DNA from: Symsagittifera roscoffensis
Taxonomy: Eukaryota; Xenacoelomorpha; Acoela; Convolutidae
Direction of reading: 5' to 3'
DNA: 64,000 nt
NCBI RefSeq assembly: GCF_963678635.1
Contig: NC_087069.1
Coordinates: 5,627,472-5,691,471 of the forward strand
Part shown: positions 26,601 through 39,090 of the stretch, one piece after another
Position numbering within the stretch: the stretch's first letter is position 1
Layout: every line of letters begins with the position of its first letter
Made by a program: the position numbers and the translations under genes
Notes under the pieces: generated by a model
Seen by the model: the letters and a program-made list of their open reading frames with translations, nothing else
Databases searched by the model: none
What the model was told of the DNA's origin: nothing

Positions 26601-27440
26601 ATAACCCAAGTATTACACAGGGTTGGTAATTTCAAATTTTGTAAAGTTAGTCAAGTTTTTTTTTAATTCAAATTTTGGAAATCCATACAATTTTGTGATT
26701 TTTTTATATCAGTTCAGTGAAATTTTCTAAAATGACAGAAAAACGTCACATCTCGAAAAAAACTAAAAGCAATTGATTAGTTGCATTTGGACGCAAGATT
26801 TGGCACTTCTGAGAAGTACTCACAACAGTCAACTACAGGGTCGGGAACTTCAAATTTTGAGAAAATTCAAATTGAAGTTTTCTTATTTTATTTTTGAAAA
26901 AATCAAGGAAAGTGCCATATCCCAAAAAGTACAAAAAATTGAGCACTCATATTTGGGTGCCAGATTCGCAACCCCTGAGAGTACTCTGACAGCACCCAAC
27001 TTCAGGGTTAGGAATTCCACAAATTTTGAAAGAACTTAGGTTTTCTGAAAAAATTTTTGAAAAAATCATAAAAACGTTATATCTCAAAAACTACAAGGAT
27101 ATGAGCAGTCATACTTAAAGGAAAAACTCGCAACCCTTGGGAGTGCCCTGATAAAACATCAGATGGGAACAGAGAAAATTTTTAAATCTAAGTTCTTCGA
27201 ACAATTAAGAAAAAGACTACAAACGTCATACCTCGGAAATAAAAAGCATTAGAGCAGTCGCATTTGGACGCAACACAGAAACATGACACTCCTAAGAGTA
27301 CCCTCACAATACCCAACTACAAGTTTGAGAATTTCAAATCCTTTAAATTTGTTATAATCCAAGTTTTCTGAAAAATTGAAAAGAAATCATAAAACACTTC
27401 AGATTACGAAAACTACAAGGACTGGAGCAGTCATATTTGG

Positions 27441-29984
27441 AGGCAAGATTCAAGATCCTTGATAGTACTCTGACAGTACCTAACTGAAGGGTTGGGAATT
27501 TCAGATTTTTAAAAAATAATAATCATTAAATTTTTCTGAAAATTTTTGAAAAAATCACAAAAAACGTCATATCTCGAAAACTACCAAGAATTGAGCAGTC
27601 ATATTTGGAGGCAAGATTCGCAATCTTTGAAAATACTCTGACAGGGCCCAACTACAGGGTTGGGAATTTCAGATTTTGCAAAAAAAAAATAATTTGAGTT
27701 TTCTGAAAATTTTTTTAAAAAATCCCAAAAACGTCATATCTCGAAAACTACAAAGAATTGAGCAGTCATATTTGGAGGCAAAATTTGTAACTCCTTAGAG
27801 TACTCTGACAGCAACCAACTACAGGGTTGGGAACTTCAAGTTTTGTAAATTATTTTGTTATTTATTGGCATATATTGGAAATAATATTTGCATCCTTTGA
27901 GTGTACTCTGACATAACCCAAGTATTACACAGGGTTGGTAATTTCAAATTTTGTAAAGTTGGTCAAGTTTTTTTTTAATTCAAATTTTGGAAATCCATAC
28001 AATTTTGTGATTTTTTTATATCAGTTCAGTGAAATTTTCTAAAATGACAGAAAAACGTCACATCTCGAAAAAAACTAAAAGCAATTGATTAGTTGCATTT
28101 GGACGCAAGATTTGGCACTTCTGAGAAGTACTCACAACAGTCAACTACAGGGTCGGGAACTTCAAATTTTGAGAAAATTCAAATTGAAGTTTTCTTATTT
28201 TATTTTTGAAAAAATCAAGGAAAGTGCCATATCCCAAAAACTACAAAAAATTGAGCACTCATATTTGGGTGCAAGATTCGCAACCCCTGAGAGTACTCTG
28301 ACAGCACCCAACTTCAGGGTTAGGAATTCCACAAAGTTTGAAAGAACTTAGGTTTTCTGAAAAATTTTTTGAAAAAATCATAAAAACGTTATATCTCAAA
28401 AACTATAAGGATATGAGCAGTCATACTTAAAGGAAAAACTCGCAACCCTTGGGAGTGCCCTGATAAAACATCAGATGGGAACAGAGAAAATTTTTAAATC
28501 TAAGTTCTTCGAACAATTAAGAAAAAGACTACAAACGTCACACCTCGGAAATACAAAGCATTAGAGCAGTCGCATTTGGACGCAACACAGAAACATGACA
28601 CTCCTAAGAGTACCCTCACAATACCCAACTACAAGTTTGAGAATTTCAAATCCTTTAAATTTTTTATAATCCAAGTTTTCTGAAAAATTGAAAAGAAATC
28701 ATAAAACACTTCAGATTACGAAAACTACAAGGACTGGAGCAGTCATATTTGGGGGCAAGATACGCAACCCCTGAGAGTACTCTGACAGCCCCCATTACAG
28801 AAATGGGAATTTCAACCTTTGGAAAAAAAATAAATTTAAGTTTACTGAAAATTTTTGCAAAAATTACAAAAAACGTCATATCTCGAAAAAACAAGGATTT
28901 CAACAGTAACATTTGGAGGAAAAAATCGAAAATCCTCGTAATACCCTGACAGAGCCACACTATAGAGATGAGAACTTCAAACTTTGTGAGCTTTTCTATA
29001 TCTAAGTTATTTGAAAAATTTAGAAAAATCCTGAAAACGTCGTATCTCCAAAACAACAAGGATTTGAGCAGTCATATTCAGAGGCAAGAGTCGCGAGCCC
29101 CGAGAGTACCCTCACAATTTCCCATAGCAGGATTGAGAACTTCACAAAATTTTTAAAGTCTATGTTTTTTTGGAAATTTTTGAAATAATCATAAAAAACG
29201 TCATATCTCGAAAACTACAAGGATTTGAGAAGTGAGATTTGGGGCAAGATTCGCAACACATGAGAGTACCCTGACAGCACCCAACTGCAGGGTTAAGAAT
29301 TTCATTTTAAGAACTCATTTATGGAGGCCAAAAATCGCAACACCTGGGAAAGCCCTGAGAGCATCCCATTATTGGGTTGCTAATTTCAAACTTGATAAAA
29401 TCAACATTGAATTTAAACTGGAAAATCGAAAAAAATATATTAAACATTGCAAAATACGATATAGCTTAAACATGCAAAAATAATACGTTGAAAAAGCTTA
29501 ACCACGGCGAGATAATGAAGCCCGCATTTAAATATATAATAGATAATAGATTAACAAATAGAAACAACAAAACAAAATTATTTCTGCCGAATGAAGTGCT
29601 AAAATCACAAAAAACGTCATATCTCGAAAACTACAAAGAAGTGAGCAGTCACACTTGGAGGCAAGATTCGCAATCTTTGAGAGTTCTCTGACAGGACTTG
29701 ACTACAGGGTTGAGAACTTCAGATTTTTAAAAAGTAAAAATAATTTTAGTTTTCTGAAAATTTTTGGAAAAAATCACAAAAAAAATCATATCTCGAAAAC
29801 GACAAAAAAGGAGGCAAGATTTGTAACTCCTTAAACAGCTCTGACAGCACCCAACTACAAGATTGGGAACTTCAAAAATTGGGAAATAATTAATTAAAAT
29901 TTTCTGAAAATTTTTGAGTAAAAAAACAAAAAAACATCATAACTCGCAAACTACAAGGATTTGATCAGTCATATTTGGAGGCAA
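27441..29984. repeat. Higher-order satellite unit 1
   Basis: Nearly the same as the next unit. A landmark (GCAATTGATTAGTTGC) lies at 28080 here and at 30619 and 33157 in units 2 and 3, giving periods of 2539 and 2538 bp. It contains a non-satellite block at 29393-29604. Confidence 0.85.
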
Positions 29985-32518
29985 GATTCAAGATCCTTGA
30001 TAGTACTCTGACAGTACCCAACTGAAGGGTTGGGAATTTCAGATTTTTAACAAATAATAATCATTAAAGTTTTCTGAAAATTTTTGAAAAAATCACAAAA
30101 AACGTCATATCTTGAAAACTACCAAGAATTGAGCAGTCATATTTGGAGGCAAGATTCGCAATCTTTGAAAATACTCTGACAGGGCCCAACTACAGGGTTG
30201 GGAATTTCAGATTTTGCGAAAAAAAATTAATTTGAGTTTTCTGAAAATTTTTTGAAAAAATCCCAAAAACGTCATATCTCGAAAACTACAAAGAATTGAG
30301 CAGTCATATTTGGAGGCAAAATTTGTAACTCCTTAGAGTACTCTGACAGCAACCAACTACAGGGTTGGGAACTTCAAGTTTTGTAAATTATTTTGTTATT
30401 TATTGGCATATATTGGAAATAATATTTGCATCCTTTGAGTGTACTCTGACATAACCCAAGTATTACACAGGGTTGGTAATTTCAAATTTTGTAAAGTTGG
30501 TCAAGTTTTTTTTTAATTCAAATTTTGGAAATCCATACAATTTTGTGATTTTTTTTATATCAGTTCAGTGAAATTTTCTAAAATGACAGAAAAACGTGAC
30601 ACCTCGAAAAAAACTAAAAGCAATTGATTAGTTGCATTTGGACGCAAGATTTGGCACTTCTGAGAAGTACTCACAACAGTCAACTACAGGGTCGGGAACT
30701 TCAAATTTTGAGAAAATTCAAATTGAAGTTTTCTTATTTTATTTTTGAAAAAATCAAGGAAAGTGCCATATCCCAAAAACTACAAAAAATTGAGCACTCA
30801 TATTTGGGTGCAAGATTCGCAACCCCTGAGAGTACTCTGACAGCACCCAACTTCAGGGTTAGGAATTCCACAAATTTTGAAAGAACTTAGGTTTTCTGAA
30901 AAAATTTTTGAAAAAATCATTAAAACGTTATATCTCAAAAACTACAAGGATATGAGCAGTCATACTTAAAGGAAAAACTCGCAACCCTTGGGAGTGCCCT
31001 GATAAAACATCAGATGGGAACAGAGAAAATTTTTAAACCTAAGTTCTTCGAACAATTAAGAAAAAGACTACAAACGTCACACCTCGGAAATAAAAAGCAT
31101 TAGAGCAGTCGCATTTGGACGCAACACAGAAACATGACACTCCTAAGAGTACCCTCACAATACCCAACTACAAGTTTGAGAATTTCAAATCCTTTAAATT
31201 TTTTATAATCCAAGTTTTCTGAAAAATTGAAAAGAAATCATAAAACACTTCAGATTACGAAAACTACAAGGACTGGAGCAGTCATATTTGGGGGCAAGAT
31301 ACGCAACCCCTGAGAGTACTCTGACAGCCCCCATTACAGAAATGGGAATTTCAACCTTTGGAAAAAAAATAAATTTAAGTTTACTGAAAATTTTTGCAAA
31401 AATTACAAAAAACGTCATATCTCGAAAAAACAAGGATTTCAACAGTAACATTTGGAGGAAAAAATCGAAAATCCTCGTAATACCCTGACAGAGCCTCACT
31501 ATAGAGATGAGAACTTCAAACTTTGTGAGCTTTTCTATATCTAAGTTATTTGAAAAATTTAGAAAAATCCTGAAAACGTCGTATCTCCAAAACAACAAGG
31601 ATTTGAGCAGTCATATTCAGAGGCAAGAGTCGCGAGCCCCGAGAGTACCCTCACAATTTCCCATAGCAGGATTGAGAACTTCACAAAATTTTTAAAGTCT
31701 ATGTTTTTTTGGAAATTTTTGAAATAATCATAAAAAACGTCATATCTCGAAAACTACAAGGATTTGAGAAGTGAGATTTGGGGCAAGATTCGCAACACAT
31801 GAGAGTACCCTGACAGCACCAACTGCAGGGTTAAGAATTTCATTTTAAGAACTCATTTATGGAGGCCAAAAATCGCAACACCTGGGAAAGCCCTGAGAGC
31901 ATCCCATTATTGGGTTGCTAATTTCAAACTTGATAAAATCAACATTGAATTTAAACTGGAAAATCGAAAAAAATATATTAAACATTGCAAAATACGATAT
32001 AGCTTAAACATGCAAAAATAATACGTTGAAAAAGCTTAACCACGGCGAGATAATGAAGCCCGCATTTAAATATATAATAGATAATAGATTAACAAATAGA
32101 AACAACAAAACAAAATTATTTCTGCCGAATGAAGTGCTAAAATCACAAAAAACGTCATATCTCGAAAACTACAAAGAAGTGAGCAGTCACACTTGGAGGC
32201 AAGATTCGCAATCTTTGAGAGTTCTCTGACAGGACTTGACTACAGGGTTGAGAACTTCAGATTTTTAAAAAGTAAAAATAATTTTAGTTTTCTGAAAATT
32301 TTTGGAAAAAATCACAAAAAAAATCATATCTCGAAAACGACAAAAAAGGAGGCAAGATTTGTAACTCCTTAAACAGCTCTGACAGCACCCAACTACAAGA
32401 TTGGGAACTTCAAAAATTGGGAAATAATTAATTAAAATTTTCTGAAAATTTTTGAGTAAAAAAACAAAAAAACATCATAACTCGCAAACTACAAGGATTT
32501 GATCAGTCATATTTGGAG
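29985..32518. repeat. Higher-order satellite unit 2
   Basis: Shares with unit 1 the lack of a roughly 71-bp piece that unit 3 still has at 34378-34455, so units 1 and 2 are the most recent duplicates. Its non-satellite block is at 31930-32142. Confidence 0.85.
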
Positions 32519-34830
32519 GCAAGATTCAAGATCCTTGATAGTACTCTGACAGTACCCAACTGAAGGGTTGGGAATTTCAGATTTTTAACAAATAATAATC
32601 ATTAAAGTTTTCTGAAAATTTTTGAAAAAATCACAAAAAACGTCATATCTTGAAAACTACCAAGAATTGAGCAGTCATATTTGGAGGCAAGATTCGCAAT
32701 CTTTGAAAATACTCTGACAGGGCCCAACTACAGGGTTGGGAATTTCAGATTTTGCGAAAAAAAATTAATTTGAGTTTTCTGAAAATTTTTTGAAAAAATC
32801 CCAAAAACGTCATATCTCGAAAACTACAAAGAATTGAGCAGTCATATTTGGAGGCAAAAATTGTAACTCCTTAGAGTACTCTGACAGCAACCAACTACAG
32901 GGTTGGGAACTTCAAGTTTTGTAAATTATTTTGTTATTTATTGGCATATATTGGAAATAATATTTGCATCCTTTGAGTGTACTCTGACATAACCCAAGTA
33001 TTACACAGGGTTGGTAATTTCAAATTTTGTAAAGTTGGTCAAGTTTTTTTTTAATTCAAATTTTGGAAATCCATACAATTTTGTGATTTTTTTTATATCA
33101 GTTCAGTGAAATTTTCTAAAATGACAGAAAAACGTGACACCTCGAAAAAAACTAAAAGCAATTGATTAGTTGCATTTGGACGCAAGATTTGGCACTTCTG
33201 AGAAGTACTCACAACAGTCAACTACAGGGTCGGGAACTTCAAATTTTGAGAAAATTCAAATTGAAGTTTTCTTATTTTATTTTTGAAAAAATCAAGGAAA
33301 GTGCCATATCCCAAAAACTACAAAAAATTGAGCACTCATATTTGGGTGCAAGATTCGCAACCCCTGAGAGTACTCTGACAGCACCCAACTTCAGGGTTAG
33401 GAATTCCACAAATTTTGAAAGAACTTAGGTTTTCTGAAAAAATTTTTGAAAAAATCATTAAAACGTTATATCTCAAAAACTACAAGGATATGAGCAGTCA
33501 TACTTAAAGGAAAAACTCGCAACCCTTGGGAGTGCCCTGATAAAACATCAGATGGGAACAGAGAAAATTTTTAAACCTAAGTTCTTCGAACAATTAAGAA
33601 AAAGACTACAAACGTCACACCTCGGAAATAAAAAGCATTAGAGCAGTCGCATTTGGACGCAACACAGAAACATGACACTCCTAAGAGTACCCTCACAATA
33701 CCCAACTACAAGTTTGAGAATTCCAAATCCTTTAAATTTTTTATAATCCAAGTTTTCTGAAAAATTGAAAAGAAATCATAAAACACTTCAGATTACGAAA
33801 ACTACAAGGACTGGAGCAGTCATATTTGGGGGCAAGATACGCAACCCCTGAGAGTACTCTGACAGCCCCCATTACAAAAATGGGAATTTCAAACTTTGGA
33901 AAAAAAATAAATTCAAGTTTACTGAAAATTTTTTGCAAAAATCACAAAAAACGTCATCTCGAAAAAACAAGGTTTTCAACAGTAACATTTGGAGGAAAAA
34001 ATCTAAAATCCTCGTAATACCCTGACAGAGCTTCACTATAGAGATGAGAACTTCAAACTTTGTGAGCTTTTCTATATCTAAGTTATTTGAAAAACTTAGA
34101 AAAATCCTGAAAACGTCGTATCTTCAAAACAACAAGGATTTGAGCAGTCATATTCAGAGGCGAGAGTCGCGAGCCCCGAGAGTACCCTCACAATTTCCCA
34201 TAGCAGGATTGAGAACTTCACAAAATTTTCAAAATTTTTAAAGTCAGTTTTTTTGGAAATTTTTGAAATAATCATAAAAAACGTCATATCTCGAAAACTA
34301 CAAGGATTTGAGAAGTGAGATTTGGGGCAAGATTCGCAACACATGAGAGTACCCTGACAGCACCCAACTGCAGGGTTGAGAATTTCATATTTTGTAAAAG
34401 AAAAATTCGTATCTCGTAAACTAAAATTGCCGTATCTCGTAAACTAAAAAGACTTGGTAACTCATTTATGGAGGCCAAAAATCGCAACACCTGGGAAAGC
34501 CCTGAGAGCATCCCATTATTGGGTTGCTAATTTCAAACTTGATAAAATCAACATTGAATTTAAACTGGAAAATCGAAAAAAATATATTAAACATTGCAAA
34601 ATACGATATAGCTTAAACATGCAAAAATAATACGTTGAAAAAGCTTAACCACGGCGAGATAGTGAAGCCCGCATTTAAATATATAATAGATAATAGATTA
34701 ACAAATAGAAACAACAAAACAAAATTATTTCTGCCGAATGAAGTGCTAAAATCACAAAAAACGTCATATCTCGAAAACTACAAAGAAGTGAGCAGTCATA
34801 CTTGGAGGCAAGATTAGCAATCTTTGAGAG
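32519..34830. repeat. Higher-order satellite unit 3 (edge unit)
   Basis: Follows unit 2 with scattered substitutions, most after 33860. It keeps an extra stretch at 34378-34455 with two further GTATCTCGTAAACTAAAA boxes. Its non-satellite block is at 34541-34752. Confidence 0.8.
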
Positions 34831-35198
34831 TACTCCGACAGCACCTAACTACAGGGTTGGGAATTTCAGATTTTTAAATACCAATAATAATTTAAGTTTG
34901 CTGAAAACTTTTGAAAAAATCACAAAAAACGTCATATCTCGAAAAATACAAAGAATTGAGCAGTCATATTTGGAGGCAAGATTTGTAACTCCTTAGAGTA
35001 CTCGGACAGCACCCAACTAAATTATTTTGTTATTTAAAATTTCTGAGTTTTGTAAATTATTTTGTTATTTGAAATTTCTGAAAATTTTTGAAAAATTTCA
35101 AAATCGTCTTATCTCGTTAACTAAAATGATTCGGGCATTCAAAATTGGAGGCCACATTCGCAACCCTAATTTGATATTGGGCTGCTTAATTTAAACTC

Positions 35199-35412
35199 GG
35201 TAAAATAACCACTAAAGTCAAATTGGAAAATCGAAAAAAAAAATTCTTAAACATTGCAATATACGATATAGCTTAAACATGCAAAAATATTACGTTGAAA
35301 AAGCTTAAGCGTGGCGAGATAGTGAAGACCGCATTTAAACATATAATAGATAATAGATTAACCAATAGAAACAACAAAACAAAATTATTTCTGCCGAATT
35401 AATTTCTAAAAT
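35199..35412. repeat. Edge copy of the non-satellite block shared with the higher-order units
   Basis: The same ~210-bp block (GGAAAATCGAAAAAAA, ATTGCAATATACGATATAGC, GTTGAAAAAGCTTAA, TAATAGATTAACCAATAG) that is embedded in units 1-3 lies here next to unique DNA, more diverged. It marks the right border of the array. Confidence 0.75.
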
Positions 35413-35422
35413 TTTAAATTTC

Positions 35423-35976
35423 TAATATCAATTGACAAGCAGATAAAAAAATTATTATCAATCCGTATCATGACCACACTAATTATTACTGCATTCGGAA
35501 CAAACTATTCGGAGAATTGCTATACTGACAAATTGTCTACGTTGAATCTCTTGCCTCTTTCTTTGTACATCGAGCTGAACGACATTTTGACGTTATCCAA
35601 AGTCATAAACAATCGTTTCGACTTCAACTGGCATCCCTTTGTGAACTTTTCTTCCCGGAGAAACAACCTTTTTGACCTGCCTTACGTCAGCAAAGAACAG
35701 CTGAAAGGAAATTTCTGGTATCGCACACAGAGACTCGCAAACCTATTGAACAACAGAATAGATTTCCTCAATTCTAACGGCCTCAAAGCAAGACTGTTGA
35801 AAACTTACTGGTGCTATTTCAATGATGTCTACAACTCTTCTTCTTCTTGTACTTGGCGCGTTCTTTGCCTTTGTGCAAATTGTCGCCAAACTAACTTTTA
35901 GCGTTTGATTTTCGTTTCGGGGTCTTATACACCCTTCAGTATTGTTTTACTGTAAATTCATAATAATAATAATAAT
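35423..35976 (+). pseudogene. LINE 3' fragment: C-terminal part of a reverse transcriptase, (TAA)n tail
   Basis: The frame at 35470-35901 (143 codons) reads like the C-terminal end of animal LINE polyproteins: FWYRTQRLANLLNNRIDFL, LLKTYWCYFNDVY, then a Cys-rich end SCTWRVLCLCANCRQ. About 60 bp after the stop lies a short TAA microsatellite (35961-35976), as at the 3' end of several LINE clades. The rest of the element is missing, so it is a 5'-truncated insertion. The family call rests on my memory of such C-termini and not on a catalytic motif. Confidence 0.55.
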
Positions 35977-36466
35977 TAGCTAACACAATAATATCTTTAA
36001 CATGTTAAAGAAAAAAAATTACTTTTTTTAACCCAATTAATCAAAGTTTGAAAAAACCACGAAAAAACAACACAAATTACAGGTACCCCGCATATTGCCC
36101 ACTTGAGGTGAATAGGCTACATTGTGTTGAGATAGAAAAAAAATACCGAGAAAAATTTCTGAATTTTTTCCAAGTGTTTTTAAAATGATTTCCTGAGAAA
36201 AGTTATCTCGAAAACTAGAAGGTTTTGGAGGGTCATTTTTGCACAGAAACTCTGACTCTTAGAGGGTTGTGTAGCAGCCTTTAACCAAAGGGTTCAACTT
36301 TTAAATATTTATAACCCAAAAATTTATAATTTTGATTTGAATATGACGTTTTGAAACTATGATAACAAATGGATATTTCCTTAAAAGAACTATGTTCAAT
36401 TCCCACCGACAATAACTCAAAAGTTTTAAGTTTGTCATACAATTTGTATACCGTATCGAGGTTCTT
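35977..36466. other. Non-coding spacer with a stray satellite monomer
   Basis: 36140-36310 keeps the order of the satellite monomer (TTATCTCGAAAACTAGAAGG, GGGTCATTT, ACTCTGACTC, AAAGGGTTCAAC), so it is one isolated, diverged monomer outside the main array. Nothing else recognised. Confidence 0.5.
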
Positions 36467-36843
36467 TCAATTTTCCTTTTGCAAAAAGGTTCTGAAAGCA
36501 ACTTCACGGATTTTGAGTAAACTTTTGGGCTGCAAAACAATAACTGTAAAGCAAAAATTAAATGGTATTGATTTTAATCTGAAATACTGACCTTCAAGAT
36601 CCTTTTCAAACGCAGCACGCTCCAAATCATCGTTCCGTTCCAACTCTTCAAACTCCATTGTCACCTCATATAAATAATTAATTTTATTACAGAAGATATT
36701 CTCGGTTAACTTCCAGGTAAACTTATTCGGAAATGATATTTCAAATAAGTAGCACAAAAAGGCATCTAGATTTTCATATGGTCTGAAACAATCAACCACT
36801 TGCTGCAGATGTTCTAACGGTGTTATTTGGATTTCATCATGTT
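36467..36843 (-). CDS. Possible 3' exons of a host gene (SOCS-box-like C-terminus)
   Basis: On the - strand a coherent frame runs from about 36843 to a donor-like GAAG|GTCAGT at 36592/36591. A 48-nt AT-rich candidate intron (36544-36591) follows, ending TTTTGCTTTACAG, and a second exon goes to the TGA at 36467-36469. The joined reading ends PKSLLKIREVAFRTFLQKEN. That has the P-x-S-L-x4-R-x2-[IF]-R pattern of the first half of a SOCS box, as in ankyrin-SOCS proteins. The intron has no in-frame stop, so retention would also be open. Upstream exons are not visible: a TGA blocks the frame just above 36843 and a LINE remnant begins soon after. It may be a gene end, a gene fragment or chance. Confidence 0.3.
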
Positions 36844-36874
36844 TTCAATAATTAGTATTATTAGAAACACAGAG

Positions 36875-36891
36875 GCGAAGCAGAGCTTCGC
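36875..36891. repeat. Perfect 7-bp hairpin
   Basis: GCGAAGC, a 3-base AGA loop, then GCTTCGC. It lies in the short spacer between the possible exons and the LINE remnant. Function unknown. Confidence 0.5.
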
Positions 36892-36909
36892 ACTTGTTGC
36901 GATACAACA

Positions 36910-38935
36910 TAATAAAAAAAGTGCAAGCTAGCAGACAGGAAAAGAAAGGCAATGCGTTCAAAAAAAATAGAAAAACCAATTCAAAAACCTCATAATGGGC
37001 ATCTTCAACTTGGATATGGTTGCAACAAAGGCGCCGAGGCTGCTGCACACGCTGTCCGAAACCTCATGACTATGGACCTACCCGAAGAATTTATCATGGT
37101 GAAAGTTGACTTCCGCAACGCTTTCAATTCTATTTCTAGAAAGTGTTTGCTTGAAAGTATTAGAACCAAAATCGCCTGACATATATCACTACACGGTGCT
37201 GTCGTATGCGACGTCGAGTTACCTTTTCTTTGGTGAAGACATCATTATGTCAGAAATTGGAGTGCAGCAGGGAGACCCCGAAGGTCCTCCCCTCTTTTCT
37301 GATTTGATCATGGAAATTATTAGTTCTCTTTGTTCCGTTTTGAATATTTGGTATCTCGACGATGGCAATATTGGCGATAAAGCAGCAAAAGCTCTTTCGG
37401 ATCTGAGGAAAATTATCAGTGCTGCTGCTGAAGTTGGCCTGGAGCTCCATCCGTCAAAGTGTGAAATTATATTTCTTGGTAGACCAACTGAGGACCTGAA
37501 AGAGTCTATAATCGCAGACTTCAACCAGGTGTGCCCCGGGATAAAGGAAACGAAGCCGGAAAACCACGTGAAACTGCCAGGAAAGATTTACTGACTGCCA
37601 AGAGGTCAGAACTTGAACAAATGTGCAACTTTCTCATAAATGTCGAAGCTCATCATGCTTTATATCTCCTCCGCAACTGCTTGAGCTTGCCAAAGCTTCT
37701 TTATTTTCTGCGCACGTCTAGCTGTTTCAAAGAAAGCAAACTTCTGCAGGAGTATGACACTTTAGTTGTTGGTGCTTTGTCACAGTGCGTCAACGTTAGA
37801 CTCTGTCCCAACAGTCGGTTACAGTCTTTGCTTCCCATCTCCATGGGTGGCCTTGATTTGTCTTCTGCTCTCCACCTCGCGCTTCCTGCCTTCTTGGCTT
37901 CTGCGGCTGGTTGCAGTTCTTTAATCATGGCCATTCTTGGACCCCTGGGCGCTAGCTTGAGCGACATAGACTTTTCATCTGCTTTCAACCTGTGGTCTCC
38001 TTTCTCCGAAACGACATCGATTCCTCCCTCACCCGAGTTCCAGAAATCTTGGACTACACCGATCTACAAGGATCTGTCGTCGCAACTCTTCGGCGCACTT
38101 GACAGCAATGAACAGAAGAGATTGTTATGTTACCAAGGCAAGACTGCTGCAGCATGGTTAAATGCTCTTCCCTGTCAGTCTCTGGGCTTGAAATTAACTA
38201 ATACGCAGCTTCGCATTTCCATCAGTCTTCGAGTAGGAGCCCCCGTTTGTGTTGAGCATAGTTGCGTTTGCGGAAAACAAGTGGATTCGTCTGGTTTGCA
38301 TTGGCCTTTCGTGCTCTCGCAGTGCCGGAAGATTTGCAAGACATTCCATGCTAAATCAAATCATTAAAAGAGTCGCTTGGATCAATTCACATTCCTTCAG
38401 TCCTAGAACCTCCTGGGTTATGTAGAACCGATGCAAAAAGACCGGATGGCTTGACGCTGACTCCATGGATTCGTGGCTCCCGCCTCCATCTCGCATCTCT
38501 GATCCCCATTTAATTGCTGGTAAAGCTGCATCTGAAGCAGAAATTCTGAAAACGCGCAAATACGAACCTCTTGTTCGTGACGGCTACGTCTTTCAACCAT
38601 TGGCATTTGAAACACAGGGAGCTTGTGGAAGTGAGACCGAGATCTTCTTGCGTGATTTAGGAAGAAGACTGGCTGAGACTTCTTTCGAACGCCGCGCTTC
38701 CTCGTTTATAAAGCAGAGAATTTTCATAGCTTTGCAAATTGGAAATGCTGCCTCGGTTGTCGACACACTCAAGGAGTCTGACTGTCTCGAAGACATTTTT
38801 TATCTCTGAACTTGTTATTTTTAGCCTGTAATTTTTGTTTGTTATGTTATACGTTGTTTCAATCTTAACTGTAAATATGTTGCTGTCTGTATATTTTTGT
38901 ATATTGGTAATAAACTTTTTTTTTAATATAAAAAA
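36910..38935 (+). pseudogene. LINE 3' half: RT, CCHC and restriction-like endonuclease motifs, frameshifted
   Basis: Three or four frames join to one decayed polyprotein. RT landmarks are LGYGCNKGAEAAAHAVR (about 37010), VKVDFRNAFNS (37100), IGVQQGDPEGPPLFSD (37256; a QGDP box) and WYLDDGN (37350; the catalytic YxDD with L in the middle). After a helical thumb comes CVCGKQVDSSGLHWPFVLSQC, then RHSMLNQIIKRV (38340, other frame) and KRPDGLTLTPW (38434, third frame). That is a Cys/His finger followed by an RPD motif, as in R2-like LINEs with a C-terminal PD-(D/E)xK endonuclease. The terminal part ends at the stop at 38807-38809. AATAAA at 38909-38914 and an A-rich tail close the element. The 5' part is missing. 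Confidence 0.75.
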
Positions 38936-38965
38936 AAATTCAAAAACCATTATCTAGGAATCATG

Positions 38966-39090
38966 TTCTTTTGATGTTTCTTCATGTGATCCTTCCTCAC
39001 CGTGTATAACCAAGACGTCAACGTCGCTCGAAACCAGGCAGTGGCATGGGTACTCCCCATGAGTCAGGTTGATAGTCCGGAGGTTGCGTT
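38966..39090 (-). pseudogene. Element 3 ORF3, downstream remnant left of element 2
   Basis: Matches the ORF3 C-terminal region of element 2: TTTTGATGTTT, TCATGTGATC, ACCAAGACGTCA and CGTCGCTCGAAACCA (compare 40822-40888), then directly AGTGGCATGGG and TCCGGAGGTTGCGTT (compare 41199-41243). About 305 bp of the family sequence is missing between the two parts. It ends exactly where the LTR begins; the continuation is at 62037. Confidence 0.85.

Larger units (their letters stand above)
24030..35420. repeat. Satellite array: ~165-bp monomers in 2.54-kb higher-order units
   Basis: A diverged monomer recurs across 11 kb. Its landmarks, in order, are CGTCATATCTCGAAAACTAC, AAGGATTTGAGCAGTCATA, TTGGAGGCAAGATTCGCAA, GAGAGTACTCTGACAG, CACCCAACTACAGGGTTGGG and a TTTTCTGAAAATTTTTG tail. 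Neighbouring CGTCATATC boxes at 25838, 26006, 26251, 26419, 26744, 26911 and 27073 give spacings mostly of 162-168 bp, with longer steps where monomers are altered. On top of this, blocks of about 2.54 kb repeat nearly exactly (about 27441, 29985 and 32519 onward), preceded by a partial unit from about 25700 and by an 848-bp duplication at the left edge (landmark at 24050 and 24898). No long ORF; small frames here are by-products. Confidence 0.93.

Noticed and set aside
26773-33428. 88-codon frames repeated at 26773, 28085, 30624 and 33162
   Set aside because: They follow from the repetition of satellite DNA; no coding signature.
24030-35420. CRISPR-like array
   Set aside because: Repeats are adjoining, diverged, about 165 bp, with no unique spacers, in a eukaryotic context.
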